A stretch of DNA of 64,000 nt, taken from NCBI GenBank assembly GCA_017654935.2, contig CM065711.1:34361865-34425864 (forward strand), written 5' to 3'. Under the pieces are notes generated by a model, which saw nothing but the letters and a program-made list of their open reading frames with translations, was not told the origin of the DNA and searched no databases. Source of the DNA: Phymorhynchus buccinoides. Lineage: Eukaryota; Mollusca; Gastropoda; Neogastropoda; Raphitomidae. Below are positions 12,106 through 22,245 of the stretch, piece by piece (position 1 is the stretch's first letter; the number at the start of each line of letters is the position of its first letter). The translations under genes were made by a program, and so were the position numbers.

Positions 12106-12109
12106 CAAT

Positions 12110-12375
12110 GCCCCCCCGGCGACAGACTATGTGGCTGCCTCATGTGACACGATCAGGTCGTGACGTTTCACCACATTTGCATACCATCATTCTCGATCAG
12201 TCTGACTCAGTCGGGACCAGTCAGGTGACAGGGCCGAATAGGGCGGGTTCTAAATTTCATTGATCGAGTAGATGGCTTGTGAACTCTTCTGTGCGGGAAA
12301 CAAAATTTGAACTACGTCACGACCTGATCGAGTCATATATGAGGCAGTCGCATAGGCATGTCTCCCGCTTTAGTG
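12110..12375. mobile_element. Second foldback/MITE-like element
   Basis: The left arm at 12127-12165 (CTATGTGGCTGCCTCATGTG, then GATCAGGTCGTGACGT) is the near-perfect inverse of 12316-12356 (ACGTCACGACCTGATCGAGT, then ATATGAGGCAGTCGCATAG). The arms are about 38 nt, separated by about 150 bp. No coding. Unrelated in sequence to the element at 1806. Confidence 0.65.
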
Positions 12376-12436
12376 ACATGGGTGTTAAATCATTGTGGTG
12401 CCAAGAGGCGACTAGTGGCGATGAAAGGGTTAAGCC

Positions 12437-12545
12437 AAGGCGGGATGTTGATGACGATATTTGATGATGTTGATGATGTGATTGACGATATTGATGATGT
12501 TGATGATGTGATGAACCGATATTGATGATGATGATGATGTTGATG
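12437..12545. repeat. GATGTT/TGA trinucleotide tract
   Basis: Imperfect (GATGTTGAT)n runs directly into the 3' splice site of the MGAT4 exon, so that acceptor has no ordinary pyrimidine tract. Confidence 0.9.
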
Positions 12546-12549
12546 GCAG

Positions 12550-12680
12550 GCAAGATGTTCAAGTCAGCGGACTTGCCCTTTGTGGTGGAGTTTTTCCTCA
12601 TGTTCTATGCGGACAAACCCATCGACTGGCTGCTGGACCATCTGCTGTGGGTCAAAGTCTGCAACCCTGAGAAAGACATG
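12550..12680 (+). CDS. Mgat4: MGAT4 (GlcNAc-transferase IV) internal exon
   Basis: The exon encodes [20 protein letters not shown] then [20 protein letters not shown] and EKDM. This is diagnostic of alpha-1,3-mannosyl-glycoprotein 4-beta-N-acetylglucosaminyltransferase (MGAT4A/B family), where the block follows the catalytic core and contains the [18 protein letters not shown] signature. The family adds a beta-1,4-GlcNAc branch to the alpha-1,3 mannose arm of N-glycans in the Golgi. The exon begins after GGCAG (12545-12549) and ends before GTGGGT, so it is 131 bp and starts in mid-codon (a preceding G would complete Gly). No other MGAT4 exon was recognised; they may lie in long introns, gaps or outside the window. 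A/B paralogue not resolved. A partial copy of the exon's 3' end lies 1.1 kb downstream. Confidence 0.9.
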
Positions 12681-13743
12681 GTGGGTTTGCTGTACACAGG
12701 CATCAGATTGTTCAGCCTCTAGGCTAATTGATTTCAGGCTATTTCATGGCCCCAGAGGTGATTTTTGAGATAAAAAAAAGAGACTTAACTCTTTCTATAC
12801 TAACCTGCGCTCTCATCGCATGGCATGCGCACAACGCCTCGTTACTAAGGTAACGGGATATCGCATGTGAACTTTAAAAATTCATAGTTCATAGGTTAAC
12901 AGTCATGCGTGCTTCGAAGTGGCTCAGAGGGCTACTACTACGTTTCATTCATGCCTCGACACTGACTGGCTGGCTGTAGGCTCTATTTTGGGACCTTAGT
13001 ATGCAAATTTGGGTTTTACGTCCTCTCGACCTAGGAAGGCACATATGGGACAGGGACCTTAGTATGTAAATGAGCGGGGTAGCCTTATATTTTTGCTCTA
13101 CGAGTATACTGTGGCTTGACAAAACATGCATTTATTTTAAAATATCACAAATCAAAACTAAAACAGTGGATGCTTTGAAACTGTTGCAGGTGTTAGTCCT
13201 GTATATTGTGTACATATTGCCAAAATTTCACGTTTGTATCTGTTACCATTATTTAGAAAATATTTGTTTGGTAACTATGCAAATCGGCCAGTAGAGAACG
13301 CTTGCAAGGGGAAGCAACTGGCCAGCATAGAATGAGTTAACTGAATATAGGAATATTTCTAAGGCCGTGTGCACACATAAGCGGATATTCCATGCGGAAT
13401 CCCGTGCGCAATCCATAAATAAATGAAACAAAGAAGGGAAAACATTTGCGCACGTGTCCGAATTTCCCCATTATGCGTAAACTTTTATCCTTCTTTCCTC
13501 CACTTATTTAGGGTTTTCTGTACGGAACTTACACGTCTAATGTGAACCCGGCCTTATGGGTGAATAACAATGAACTAAATGTATCAATTCTTCTTTGAAT
13601 GCTGTTTTTAAGGCTTAGATTACCCACAACAACAAAAACACTTCAATTTCAGGGGGCTTCAGCCTTTTTCAAACACTTTTCAGCCTAAATCATAATTTCT
13701 CAGTCTCATGCCTGACACACACACGCACATGCACGCTGATATA

Positions 13744-13795
13744 CCATCTGCTTTGGGTCAAAATCTGCAACCCAGAGAAAAGCGTGGCGGGTTTC
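13744..13795 (+). pseudogene. Partial duplicate of the MGAT4 exon 3' end with donor
   Basis: Ccatctgctttgggtcaaaa followed by TCTGCAACCCAGAGAAAAGC is a close copy of the last ~43 bases of the exon at 12550-12680 (HLLWVKICNPEK). It is followed by GTGGCGGGTTT, matching the exon's donor GTGGGTTT. Nothing upstream corresponds to the exon's first 85 bases and there is no acceptor, so it cannot serve as a complete exon. It lies downstream of the true exon, in the intron. Confidence 0.8.
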
Positions 13796-13839
13796 ACCTT
13801 TAAAAAGACCGGGGCTGGAGATATTTTGACAGCTGAGTT

Positions 13840-13910
13840 TCGGAATGGGAGCAACACCACTCGGAGTGTATGGCCTTGAAGAGGGGAGAGCTAAAAAAAT
13901 GTTAAAAAAA
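13840..13910 (+). repeat. Dispersed repeat family I, copy 1
   Basis: TGGGAGCAACACCACTCGGA and TATGGCCTTGAAGAGGGGAG resemble the reverse complement of 42848-42900 (ATGGGAGCAACGCAACTG and GCCTAGAAGATGGGACAGC). Only these two copies were noticed. Confidence 0.5.
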
Positions 13911-13982
13911 GAAGAAGAAGAAAGGGGAATGAAAAGTCACCAGCAAGCCAGGTGGAGAAGAACATAGCAGAAAGGTGGCTAC

Positions 13983-14165
13983 AGTAGAACCTCCCTTATA
14001 AGACCTTCAGAAATCACCCAAATCATATGAGGCCTTAATTGGGAGGGAGTTGTACAAGGGAGGTAATTTTAATACTTACAAAGCCTGGCAATGTCTGGGA
14101 GAAGTAGGTCTTGAAAGGGAGGGAGTCTTATAATGGGGGGTCTTATAATGGAGGCTCCACTGTAC
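13983..14165 (+). repeat. Dispersed repeat family B, copy 2
   Basis: Ordered match to 920-1045 (ttaattgggagggagt, gggaggtaattttaa, gggagggagtcttataatgg) plus a leading gtagaacctcccttataaga, giving a longer version of the family. Confidence 0.7.
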
Positions 14166-14260
14166 AGTGAAAATCGGGTAAGTCGAAAATTTGGGGCACC
14201 AAACTTTTATTTTGAGTTAACCGATTTTTCGAGATATAAAAAGTTTAAAAAAAAGATTGA

Positions 14261-14455
14261 TAAACATCGACACATACATAGTGGGGCAACCTGGGAAATG
14301 TCTATGCTTCCAAACAGCAAAGAAAATGACTTGCCAATCATTGATTGTTCATTCCGTGATAAAAAGTTCAATTGAAATCCTAACCATTGAAGAGGAAAGA
14401 GTACACTCAGCTGTTGTGTTTTGAGTTAAGTGGTAAATTATTTAGTCTTTACTTA
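14261..14455 (+). repeat. 195-bp direct duplication, copy 1
   Basis: From gataaacatcgacacataca to aattatttagtctttactta this segment is almost identical to 14896-15093, with only about two differences noted. Such similarity in otherwise diverged surroundings indicates a recent event. Confidence 0.85.
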
Positions 14456-14895
14456 AACTTTGTGGCTGAAATTGTTTTTTGGAGATAACCGTTTTTTGAC
14501 TTGAAAATCTAAAAAAAAAAATTTGACTTGAAACAAGCGCGAAATCGCAATAGTTTGTGGCACGCGGTCTATTTTTACCACTCCAATCATGAGTCACCTC
14601 CCCTGGCTTTTCAATAATTTTAATCTGTAAACCAGAATGTTATCTCTGCACCATTTCGTAACTTTTTATATCTTTTGGAAAACATTTAAAACTATGTATC
14701 CTACTTATACTCATCAAAAGAAGCACCGCATACTCGTGTGTTGTAGTGTCTGTATTAAGTATGTTTATTATTTTCTACGCTTTAAAATACATCATTGTAA
14801 AGAGCGGCCAGAAGTGTAGCCTCGATTTGAAGTGCGACAATTTTGGACCTACCGACAGACCAACAAAGTGAGTTATAGGTAGCCACAAACAAAAA

Positions 14896-15093
14896 TTGAT
14901 AAACATCGACACATACACAGTGGGGCAACCTGGGAAATGTCTATGCTTCCAAACAGCAAAGAAAATGACTTGCCAATCATTGATTGTTCATTCCGTGATA
15001 AAAAGTTCAATTGAAATCCTAACCATTGAAGAGGAAAGAGTACACTCAGCTGTTGTGTTTTGAGTTTAGTGGTAAATTATTTAGTCTTTACTT
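14896..15093 (+). repeat. 195-bp direct duplication, copy 2
   Basis: Same sequence and orientation as 14261-14455, 635 bases downstream. Confidence 0.85.
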
Positions 15094-15446
15094 AGCTCTC
15101 TCTCTACTACAAACGCCGAAGTTGCCCGAATTTTGTCAACCCTTGCAGCCCGTATGCGCCGATTGCGCCCGCTGAACGTCAGGTCTAGTACGTTCACTTT
15201 CACTTTCTCCCTACCCACAATGCAATATACTAAGTTAGTGCTTCCTTTTCCTGACTCTCAGTGGTCCGTATTCACTCGGCGCGATACTCGGAGATCCAGT
15301 ACAGAGATTTTCTTCTAATTCATGGTTTGTTGTGTGACAGTGTGTTAGCTTTGGAAGGAAAATATCATCATTGCTATTCAATATGCTTCTTTCAGAAATG
15401 AAATGTGAGTTAGATTTTATTCTGGTTGATTTCTTTAGTTAAAAGA

Positions 15447-15545
15447 TTTGGTGTGACGTTCAGAGTTAATTCCCATCTCTCGGGAACTGGGAATCGATCA
15501 CGGTTCGAATGGTTCGGGAGTAATTGGGTTACAAGGGTGCAAAAA
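15447..15545. repeat. Dispersed repeat family E, copy 2
   Basis: Ttcccatctctcgggaactg followed by GGAATCGATCACGGTTCGAA is an ordered match to 8466-8560. GGTTCGAA is a box-B-like core, consistent with a tRNA-derived SINE. Confidence 0.55.
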
Positions 15546-16740
15546 TAACAAGTAGGACACACACAATCTTGTTGGACAAATTTTAAAGAAAAACAGGAAG
15601 TTTCCTTTTCTGGAAAAATTCCGAAAACAGGAAATCGTAACGGAAAGTGCAGCAATGTTAATGGCTGTTTGAGGGGAGTCATATGCGTGGTCCTCGACAC
15701 AGGTGGCCTCCATTAGAAGTGTTTCAAAATACAAAATCATCTCTTTCTCTCTATACTCGCTCTTCTCCTTCTGTCTACAGTTATGCCGCACGCGATCAAA
15801 ATTTGCCTCTTAATTAGAGTATAGACAATGGACGTACAGAATCAGAGAGAGTGAGGGGCGACCAAAAAGCGATCAAGATGAAAATGCGTTAAAGTCTCCG
15901 ACCTGGACCTTTCAAACTGTACAGATAGTGGGGATGATCCTGGAGGTATGCAATACCAGGAAACAGGTCCGTGTTTTTGATACTCAAGATTACCTCTTCT
16001 AGCACACTTTTTTTGATGTGTTCTTGGTTGTCCGTTGCATCTCAACCGACAAGAGGAAGTAGCCATTTTTGGAGTGCACATGCGTTGCTTAAAGGGGGGG
16101 TGGGGGGGAAAGGTGACATAGCTCTGAAAGTAGAAAATACATAGCAGGCCACTTGGCAGTGAATGTCTTGCAGTGGTGGAGTGAAGTGGATGTACTGGCG
16201 AATGTATTCGACGTGGTACTGGAAGAGTGAATACAAGCTAAAAGCGCTTCATTACCTTTTTCTTTGGCTTGGTCTCCTCGCCTTTGTTGTCTCCTCTTCT
16301 CCTTCGTGTTCTCGTTTCGTCTTTCTTGTCTTTGTCCACATCATCCCTCGTCTTTGTCACCCTTTTTCTTATTCTTGTCTTTCTCTTTATTTTTGTCTAG
16401 GGAAAAAGAAAAGAAAGAGAAAAAACACAAAAAAACCCAGTGTGTTCATATGTCAGAGGCATACAGACAAGTACACACAAGCGTACGGTGGACGCATTTT
16501 AACGCGCAAAAGACACAACAAAACAACTGAATTTCGGTGAATTGGCTTTGCAACATACAAACATACAAATCAGCAAGAAAAGGTCATAAACCAATGTCAA
16601 GGTCACAACGCGATAATTTATGTGCGGATGCCTTCCTCTAATAGTGACACACCACACACCAAAATTTGAATCGATTCTGTAAGCGGTTGGGAGATATAAT
16701 TGGAGAGACAGAAATCAAACTATTCCAAAAAACGAAAGTA
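15546..16740. other. Non-coding stretch with a CTT/TCC pyrimidine tract
   Basis: No supported exon. A CTTTGTC/TCTTCTCC pyrimidine-rich tract spans 16255-16430; similar tracts lie at 17885-18050 and 19305-19440. A G-run lies at 16096-16108. Confidence 0.5.
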
Positions 16741-16744
16741 CCGG

Positions 16745-17005
16745 AAAGCCACAAGTTTCAGCACTACAAGAACAGAAGCCAACAAGTTCAGCACTCCAAG
16801 AAACCAGAAAGCCAACAGTTTCACGCACTCCAAGAACCAGAAGCACAAGTTCAGCACCCAAGAACTAGAAGCCACAAGTTTCAGCACTCAAGAACAGAAG
16901 CCACACGTTTCAGCACTCCAGAACCAGAAGCACACGTTTCAGCACTCAAGAAACTAGGAAGCACAAGTTGCCGCACTCAGGAACCAGAAGCCACAAGTTT
17001 CGCAT
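16745..17005. repeat. Minisatellite, ~30-bp unit (AGAACCAGAAGCCACAAGTTTCAGCACTC)
   Basis: About nine copies of an AAGAACCAGAAGCCACAAGT-TTCAGCACTC unit with single-base length variation. Open readings here (EPEATSFSTQEP-like) are produced by the repeat. Confidence 0.9.
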
Positions 17006-17069
17006 CCAAATCAGATACTGCAGGTATGCCGGAAAATTAGCGCGCCTACATTGCACACAACCAAAGACT

Positions 17070-17275
17070 GTACAGGGAAGTAAACATCCGGGCTCTTTCC
17101 CTCTATGAGTTAGTGAGGGACAGAAAAACACTGGTTATGTCCCTTTGAAACGCGACACATTTACACATCGATAGCCAGTTGAATTCTCCGTTCAAGTTCA
17201 GTCCGAGTTGTTGGATCGCCTCCACTGTGAAATAGTGTACAGTCCGCATAAGCGATAACTCATATTCAGCCGGTT
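17070..17275 (-). repeat. Dispersed repeat family C, copy 2 (-)
   Basis: Inverted relative to 2263-2545: cagggaagtaaacatccggg, gacagaaaaacactggtt, gttgaattctccgttcaag and cactgtgaaatagtgtac. Confidence 0.7.
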
Positions 17276-17379
17276 CGCCGAGGATTTTAACGTTATTTTG
17301 CAATATTCGTACCTTTTCAGAAATCTTTGCACACAACAGACGAATAATACGTGCAGTTTTGAACATTTTCAGGGCAGTG

Positions 17380-17860
17380 AGTGGAGCCTCAGTTGCCTCA
17401 ACGGGGAGCTGGATATGACCCTTCCGCAACCCCTCCACGAGTCTCTCCCATGGGAATACTGGTGGGGGGGGGGGGGGGGGGGTCTTTCTGCAAAAATAGT
17501 TCACCCACCTTCTTGAAAGTTCTGTGCTTGTAATTTCTAATCTGCCACTCTCTTGACTGCCTTTTTCCCTTTGCTTGGCGGGGGAAAAGCTAGATTTAAG
17601 TTCCTCCGGCCGAAGCCAGATGGGAACCTTACTTTTTATTTAGGTGTTTTTTATTTATTTACTTTGCTTTCTAGCATCTTTCTGACTTTTGGCTCATTCT
17701 CCTGCCTTTTTCCAAAAAATAGTTCCAAATAATTTTTCTCTTTGAGTCCTCAAACCGGAATGCATATGCTGTAAGCAGGGCGACCCAGTGAGTAAAACTG
17801 AAACCCGGAAACATACGTACCTTAACCACTAGTCCATAAGGCCTCGGGAAACGCAAAAGA
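17380..17860 (+). repeat. Dispersed repeat family D, copy 1
   Basis: Ordered blocks are shared with 24855-25275 and 36340-36640: ggggagct, cccctccacgagtct, aatagttcaccca, gttctgtgcttgtaa, attctcctgcctttttcc, tctttgagtcctcaaaccggaatg and ggaaacatacgtaccttaac. A 19-20 nt poly-G run (about 17463-17482) interrupts this copy. Confidence 0.7.
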
Positions 17861-18084
17861 TGAGAAAAAAGATTTAACAACTCTCTTCTTGCAGACCTTG
17901 TCGTTTATCTTCTCGTCCTTTTTCCTTCTCTTTTTTCTTCCGCCTCCGTTCCTCTTCTTCGGTCGTCTTTCTTTCCTTTCGTACTCTTCTTGTCATCCTT
18001 TCCTTTTTTCTTGTCCTTTGTCCTTCTTGTCTTTTCCTGAGAACAAAAAAGAAAGGAAGGAAAAAATATAGAGCAACTTTGCCA

Positions 18085-18310
18085 AAGGATGTATAGGGGA
18101 AGATAAGCATCCGGTCTCTTTTCCCCATATGAGTAGTGAGGACAGAAACATGGTTATGTCCCTTAAACAAGACACATTTCACCGTCGATAGGACAGTTTT
18201 TTTTTCAATTCTTCCGTTCAAGACCCAGTCTGAGTGGTTTGATAAGCCTCCCACTGTGACTAGTTCTTGTTCCCACTAACGAAAACTCTATCAGCTCCGG
18301 TTCTAGAGCT
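18085..18310 (-). repeat. Dispersed repeat family C, copy 3 (-)
   Basis: Inverted relative to copy 1: gataagcatccggtctc, tgaggacagaaacatggtta, tcgataggacag, cttccgttcaagacccagtc and actaacgaaaactctatcag. Confidence 0.7.
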
Positions 18311-18494
18311 CTTAAGTAGTCCATCTACCCTTCACTCGGAAAACCCCATCTCAAAATGGAATAAGCAGTTTAGGCATTCGCCTGCCAATTTTCAATTCGC
18401 GATTCGTCTCAGGTTTGAATCTCAGGCCTCACCTTTCTTTCCGTTTACGGGAAAAATCGACTTAGTGAACGCTAGTCATTTTTGGCTGGGGACT

Positions 18495-18650
18495 TAAAGG
18501 GCCACATGACGGATGAGTTTTGTAAGAAACACGTCCAGATCACAGGAAAACCACCCTTTACAGAGATTGCAACACTCATTTTGCTCTGGTTTCCTAAAAA
18601 TCAAACCGTAAAATCGGCGGAATTCTCATTGGCGGAGGGTGGAAGTAAAA
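18495..18650 (+). repeat. Repeat family H, copy 1 (arm of an inverted pair)
   Basis: TTAAAGGGCCACATGACGGA, TGAGTTTTGTAAGAAACA, CTCATTTTGCTCTGGTTTCC and AATCAAACCGTAAAATCGGC match the reverse complement of 18900-19075. Confidence 0.65.
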
Positions 18651-18899
18651 TTCTTCACACAAGAGAAGCAGTAGCTGTCTCATTTTCCTAATGGATACCG
18701 GTTTTAGACCAAAATCGTTGCACGAAATTTTCGCAATACAAGAATTTTACTTCTTTTTTCTTTTAAAATTTCTACAGATCATCTAAAGGAGGTCGCTCAC
18801 AACAAAGGAAACAGCTCCATTTTTTTTTTTTAATGCACTACAAAAAAAGAAAAGTTTCAACACAATGAGTGCCCTTCATCACCCCATCCAAAATGGCTA

Positions 18900-19075
18900 C
18901 TCTCTCCGGCATTACGCATAAGGAGGAATCGCCGTTTTGACGGTTTAATTCTAGGAAACAGAGCAAAGTGAGTGTTCACTATCTCTGGAAAGGCTTACGT
19001 CTTTCTGGTAGATACTCTGCAATGTTTCTGAAAACACTCATCCGTCAGGGCCACCTTTAAAGCAAGTTCTTGACC
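18900..19075 (-). repeat. Repeat family H, copy 2 (inverted)
   Basis: On the minus strand this reads TTTAAAGGTGGCCCTGACGG, ATGAGTGTTTTCAGAAACA, CTCACTTTGCTCTGTTTCC and ATTAAACCGTCAAAACGG. It faces the copy at 18495 across about 250 bp and could form a hairpin. Confidence 0.65.
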
Positions 19076-19591
19076 TGGCGCTCCGCAGTAAAAACCTACA
19101 ACGGCAGTGTGAAAAGTCTTGCTGCCTGGTATGAACCCAAATTGAGAGCGAGGTTTTTGAGTTATCAGTTCTCCAATGTATTTCAACAAATGAATGAATC
19201 CAGATTTTAAATCAATGCTTTTCAGGCGAGTACACTAACAATTGTTCATATTTTGTTTTGGACCAAAGTATACACTACACAGTTTTCATCAAGATCTGTA
19301 CCTTTCCTTAGGCTTTTTCCTCTGTCTCCTCCTCCTATCCTTCCTCATCCTCTCCTCCTTTCTCCTCTTCTCTTTTTTCTTGTCTTACCTTGTCTTTCTT
19401 TCTTGTCGCCTTTCTCTTTCTTCTGTCTTTTCTGTTGCAACAAAACACCCGAAACGCCATAATATACTAAAAATCACCGCACCAGACTGCAATAAATGTC
19501 AGTGTGGTGGTTCTAAAGCATGCATAACGCAAAGCAAACACCATACATATGTGTGTGGCACGCAATCACACACACCACACACTTCAAGTGG

Positions 19592-19998
19592 AGACAGGTG
19601 GCAGAGTGGTTAAGGCGATAGCCTGCGTGACTGAACGTGAGGTCAGGTTCGAATTCCGGCCTCGCTCTTCTTGTTTGACATGAAATCGAAAAATGACGTC
19701 AGTCCCTCAGATGGGGACTTAAAGTAAGTCTGACCAGTGCGCTTTACACACATAAAAATCCACGAAATTGAAAGTCAACAAGAGCGGGAGAAACCCGCCT
19801 GCCTGTATGAGGCCAAATTGAATAGCTAAGGTTTCCAAGTGTGCCCACACTCCGCTCACTCTGACGGCAACCTCACAAAAAGATAATTATAAAATTGGTA
19901 GTGCGCTTGTACTTGCGTGACATGCTCTCCGGGGGAGAGCAGCCCGAATTTCACAGAGATAAATCTCTGTACTAGAATATACAAATACAAAAAATACC
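19592..19998 (+). mobile_element. tRNA-derived SINE (family 1)
   Basis: The head GGTGGCAGAGTGGTTAAGGC has a box A like a Leu/Ser tRNA, and GGTCAGGTTCGAATTCC about 30 nt later is a good box B. The body ends in GCAGCCCGAATTTCACAGAG, ATAAATCTCTGT and an ATACAAATAC-type tail. Composition and order (tRNA head, unrelated body, short-repeat tail) are those of a Pol III-transcribed SINE. The tRNA-like head lacks a proper acceptor stem, so it is not a functional tRNA gene. Confidence 0.75.
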
Positions 19999-20379
19999 AA
20001 AAATGCAATGCTTGGGACATACATTTTCCCTTTTACAAGAAACAAAACTATTTGCCTTAGTGATGTCAGAAAAAGTGTTTAAAGCAAAATAAGCCACACA
20101 CCAAAAACACTGCAAATATAATGTAATTTTTTATTTTTTGTTCACTATACAATACTATTATACAAACATGAAATTTGCAGATAGGGTTCCAGAGGCTTTA
20201 CACTGGGAACTGATTATGTGGTTAGAGGAAGGTGTAGTTGCAACTGCTGTCTAAGTGTCACCAATATTATGTGACTCAGCACCATGAAAGGGGACATAAG
20301 TATCAAAATGACCATTCTAAGGAAAAGTATCATTTGCAAATACTTCAGGCACTTCTATTTCTAATGATACAAGAACCAT

Positions 20380-20660
20380 TCCTGTATCTTTTTCCGTTCA
20401 AGAGCTTATGAGCACTTTAAAGTTAGCAGGGTTTGAGCATCAGCCATTTGAGAAAACAGTCTAAAGTCTAGTAGCTGAAAAAATGCATTGAGCTAGTCGT
20501 TTTAAAGCACTTATAAGACCATTTAGAGACATAGTAAAGATTAGAGAACAAAATACCCCCACACTCAAAATGGACAAAAATTGATATTTTTGACTTTGCA
20601 AGTCTGTCGTGAGAAACTAGCCCAGCGACTTAATGTCCCTGTCATGGGAGAACAATAGTA
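20380..20660 (+). repeat. Dispersed repeat family A, copy 2
   Basis: Ordered match to 9640-9915, including gccatttgagaaaac, acttataagaccatt and aactagcccagcgacttaatgtccctgtc. Confidence 0.75.
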
Positions 20661-20775
20661 AAGATTAGAGAAACACAAAAATACCCTACTCAAATTGACA
20701 AAACAAATTTGACATTTGACTTTAAAAGCTCTGTCGTGAGCAACAGCCAGCGATCAATGTCCCTTACGTGGGCTG
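20650..20775 (+). repeat. Partial tandem copy of family A 3' end
   Basis: Agtaaagattagagaa to gccagcgatcaatgtccctt repeats the last ~120 bases of the copy immediately before it, with more indels. Confidence 0.65.
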
Positions 20776-21970
20776 GTCACATATGACACATTTATGGGCA
20801 AATCTTGGTATCAACAACAATAGCAAGCAGATTCCAATTTGTTCCTGTATGAATTTACAAGCGGGAGGAATGTCTCCCCCCTAGTGAAGGTCGCTACAGT
20901 GCAAGATACACAGAGGTCTTAGCACATAACTTTATAAAAGAGGGTGCAGGCTATTCCAAATGAAAAAAAAAGCTCCTCAGTATCAGTCCAAATGTTGACG
21001 CATAATGCAAAGTACACTCTTTTGCAAGAGTAGAATGCCCTTGGTGGGTGGGGAATGATGGCTGCTAAGTACTGACCTAAAACATGTGTATAGAAGCTCT
21101 CGGCCAATAACCCTATTTGTAGGCTACTACAACAACTTGGCCTTTTGTAAGAGTGAATACCCTATTTCAGTACTGACTGCAACAAGGGATTAACTCTTAG
21201 TCCGTGGCAAGGTGCGTTAATAACCCTGACTTGCGTAAGGCAGCGGCCAATAGTCAAGAAAGTAACTTGGTCACATGCCATGGGTGAAAGTAAAACATTC
21301 TCTCCATCCTGAAATAACACATTTCAATGTTCTCTGAATCTTCCAAATCCTGAAGAGGTGGCCACATTAAAAATAATTTCCAATGTTTGTTTGTCTGTGC
21401 ATTGGCCACTGCAACCACGCGCACCTATTCTTCATTCGATTTGCACAGTGACAGTTGCCCTCTTGTAGGTTTATTGCTTGAATAACTGACCAAACAAGGG
21501 AACTAATCTCTACGCAATAACCCTAATTTGAGTCTATACGTAAATGTCTTGCCGTATTTTGGCAGAAGAGTGAATGCTCCTTTTGAATACTGACCAGACT
21601 CAGAGGGCTTAACATTTCATTTGTCAAGGGCGTTAAGCAACCCTCCAGTTGCAGTGGCCAATACGACGTCATGTGTGTGGGGAGTAATGAATTTGCTATT
21701 ATCTATCATCTTGTTTTAATCTGCCAACAATATTTGGCAGAAATATTTTATTTACAGTTACAAGGACCAGTTTTTCCGGGGATGACAAGACATGGCCACA
21801 ATTTCCCCCTTTCCCCCCCCCCCCACTTGAAAAAAGACTTATTTCCTAAAAATAGAGCTTTTCTCAAGTACTGATTTGCAGGAGCATGCTGAACTATTTT
21901 CATCACGGCCTTGTCTTAATGCGAGACGAGAAGGAATGGATGCACTCTGGTATAGTCATTTATCTCAACT
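20776..21970. other. Non-coding stretch, no feature recognised
   Basis: No credible exon. Loosely repeated strings such as actgacc and ataaccct suggest an old decayed array around 20950-21660, which I could not define. Confidence 0.45.
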
Positions 21971-21979
21971 TTACCTTTT

Positions 21980-22245
21980 TTCTTTCTTCTGATTCTTCTT
22001 CTTCGCTCCCTCTTCTTCTTCTTCTTCTTCTGTATTGTTCCTAGCGATACTTCGTCTTCTTTCTGCGTTACTACTCTCCGGGGCACTTGGCACTCTCTTT
22101 AACTTATCATTATAAATCGCTCATCATCTTGCACGCATCATCAATCACTCTATCACTAAAAAACATCTCATCATGCATTTCACCATCATCATCGAACGCA
22201 TTCACCATCGTCATCATTCATCACCATCATCATCATCAACTGTAA
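21980..22245. repeat. CTT and CAT trinucleotide tracts
   Basis: (TTC)n at about 21985-22032 and interrupted (CAT)n at about 22135-22240. Confidence 0.85.

Noticed and set aside
17874..18254. Lys/Glu-rich minus-strand ORF
   Set aside because: It joins a family C repeat to a pyrimidine-rich tract. Similar tracts recur at 16255 and 19305 without conserved frame.
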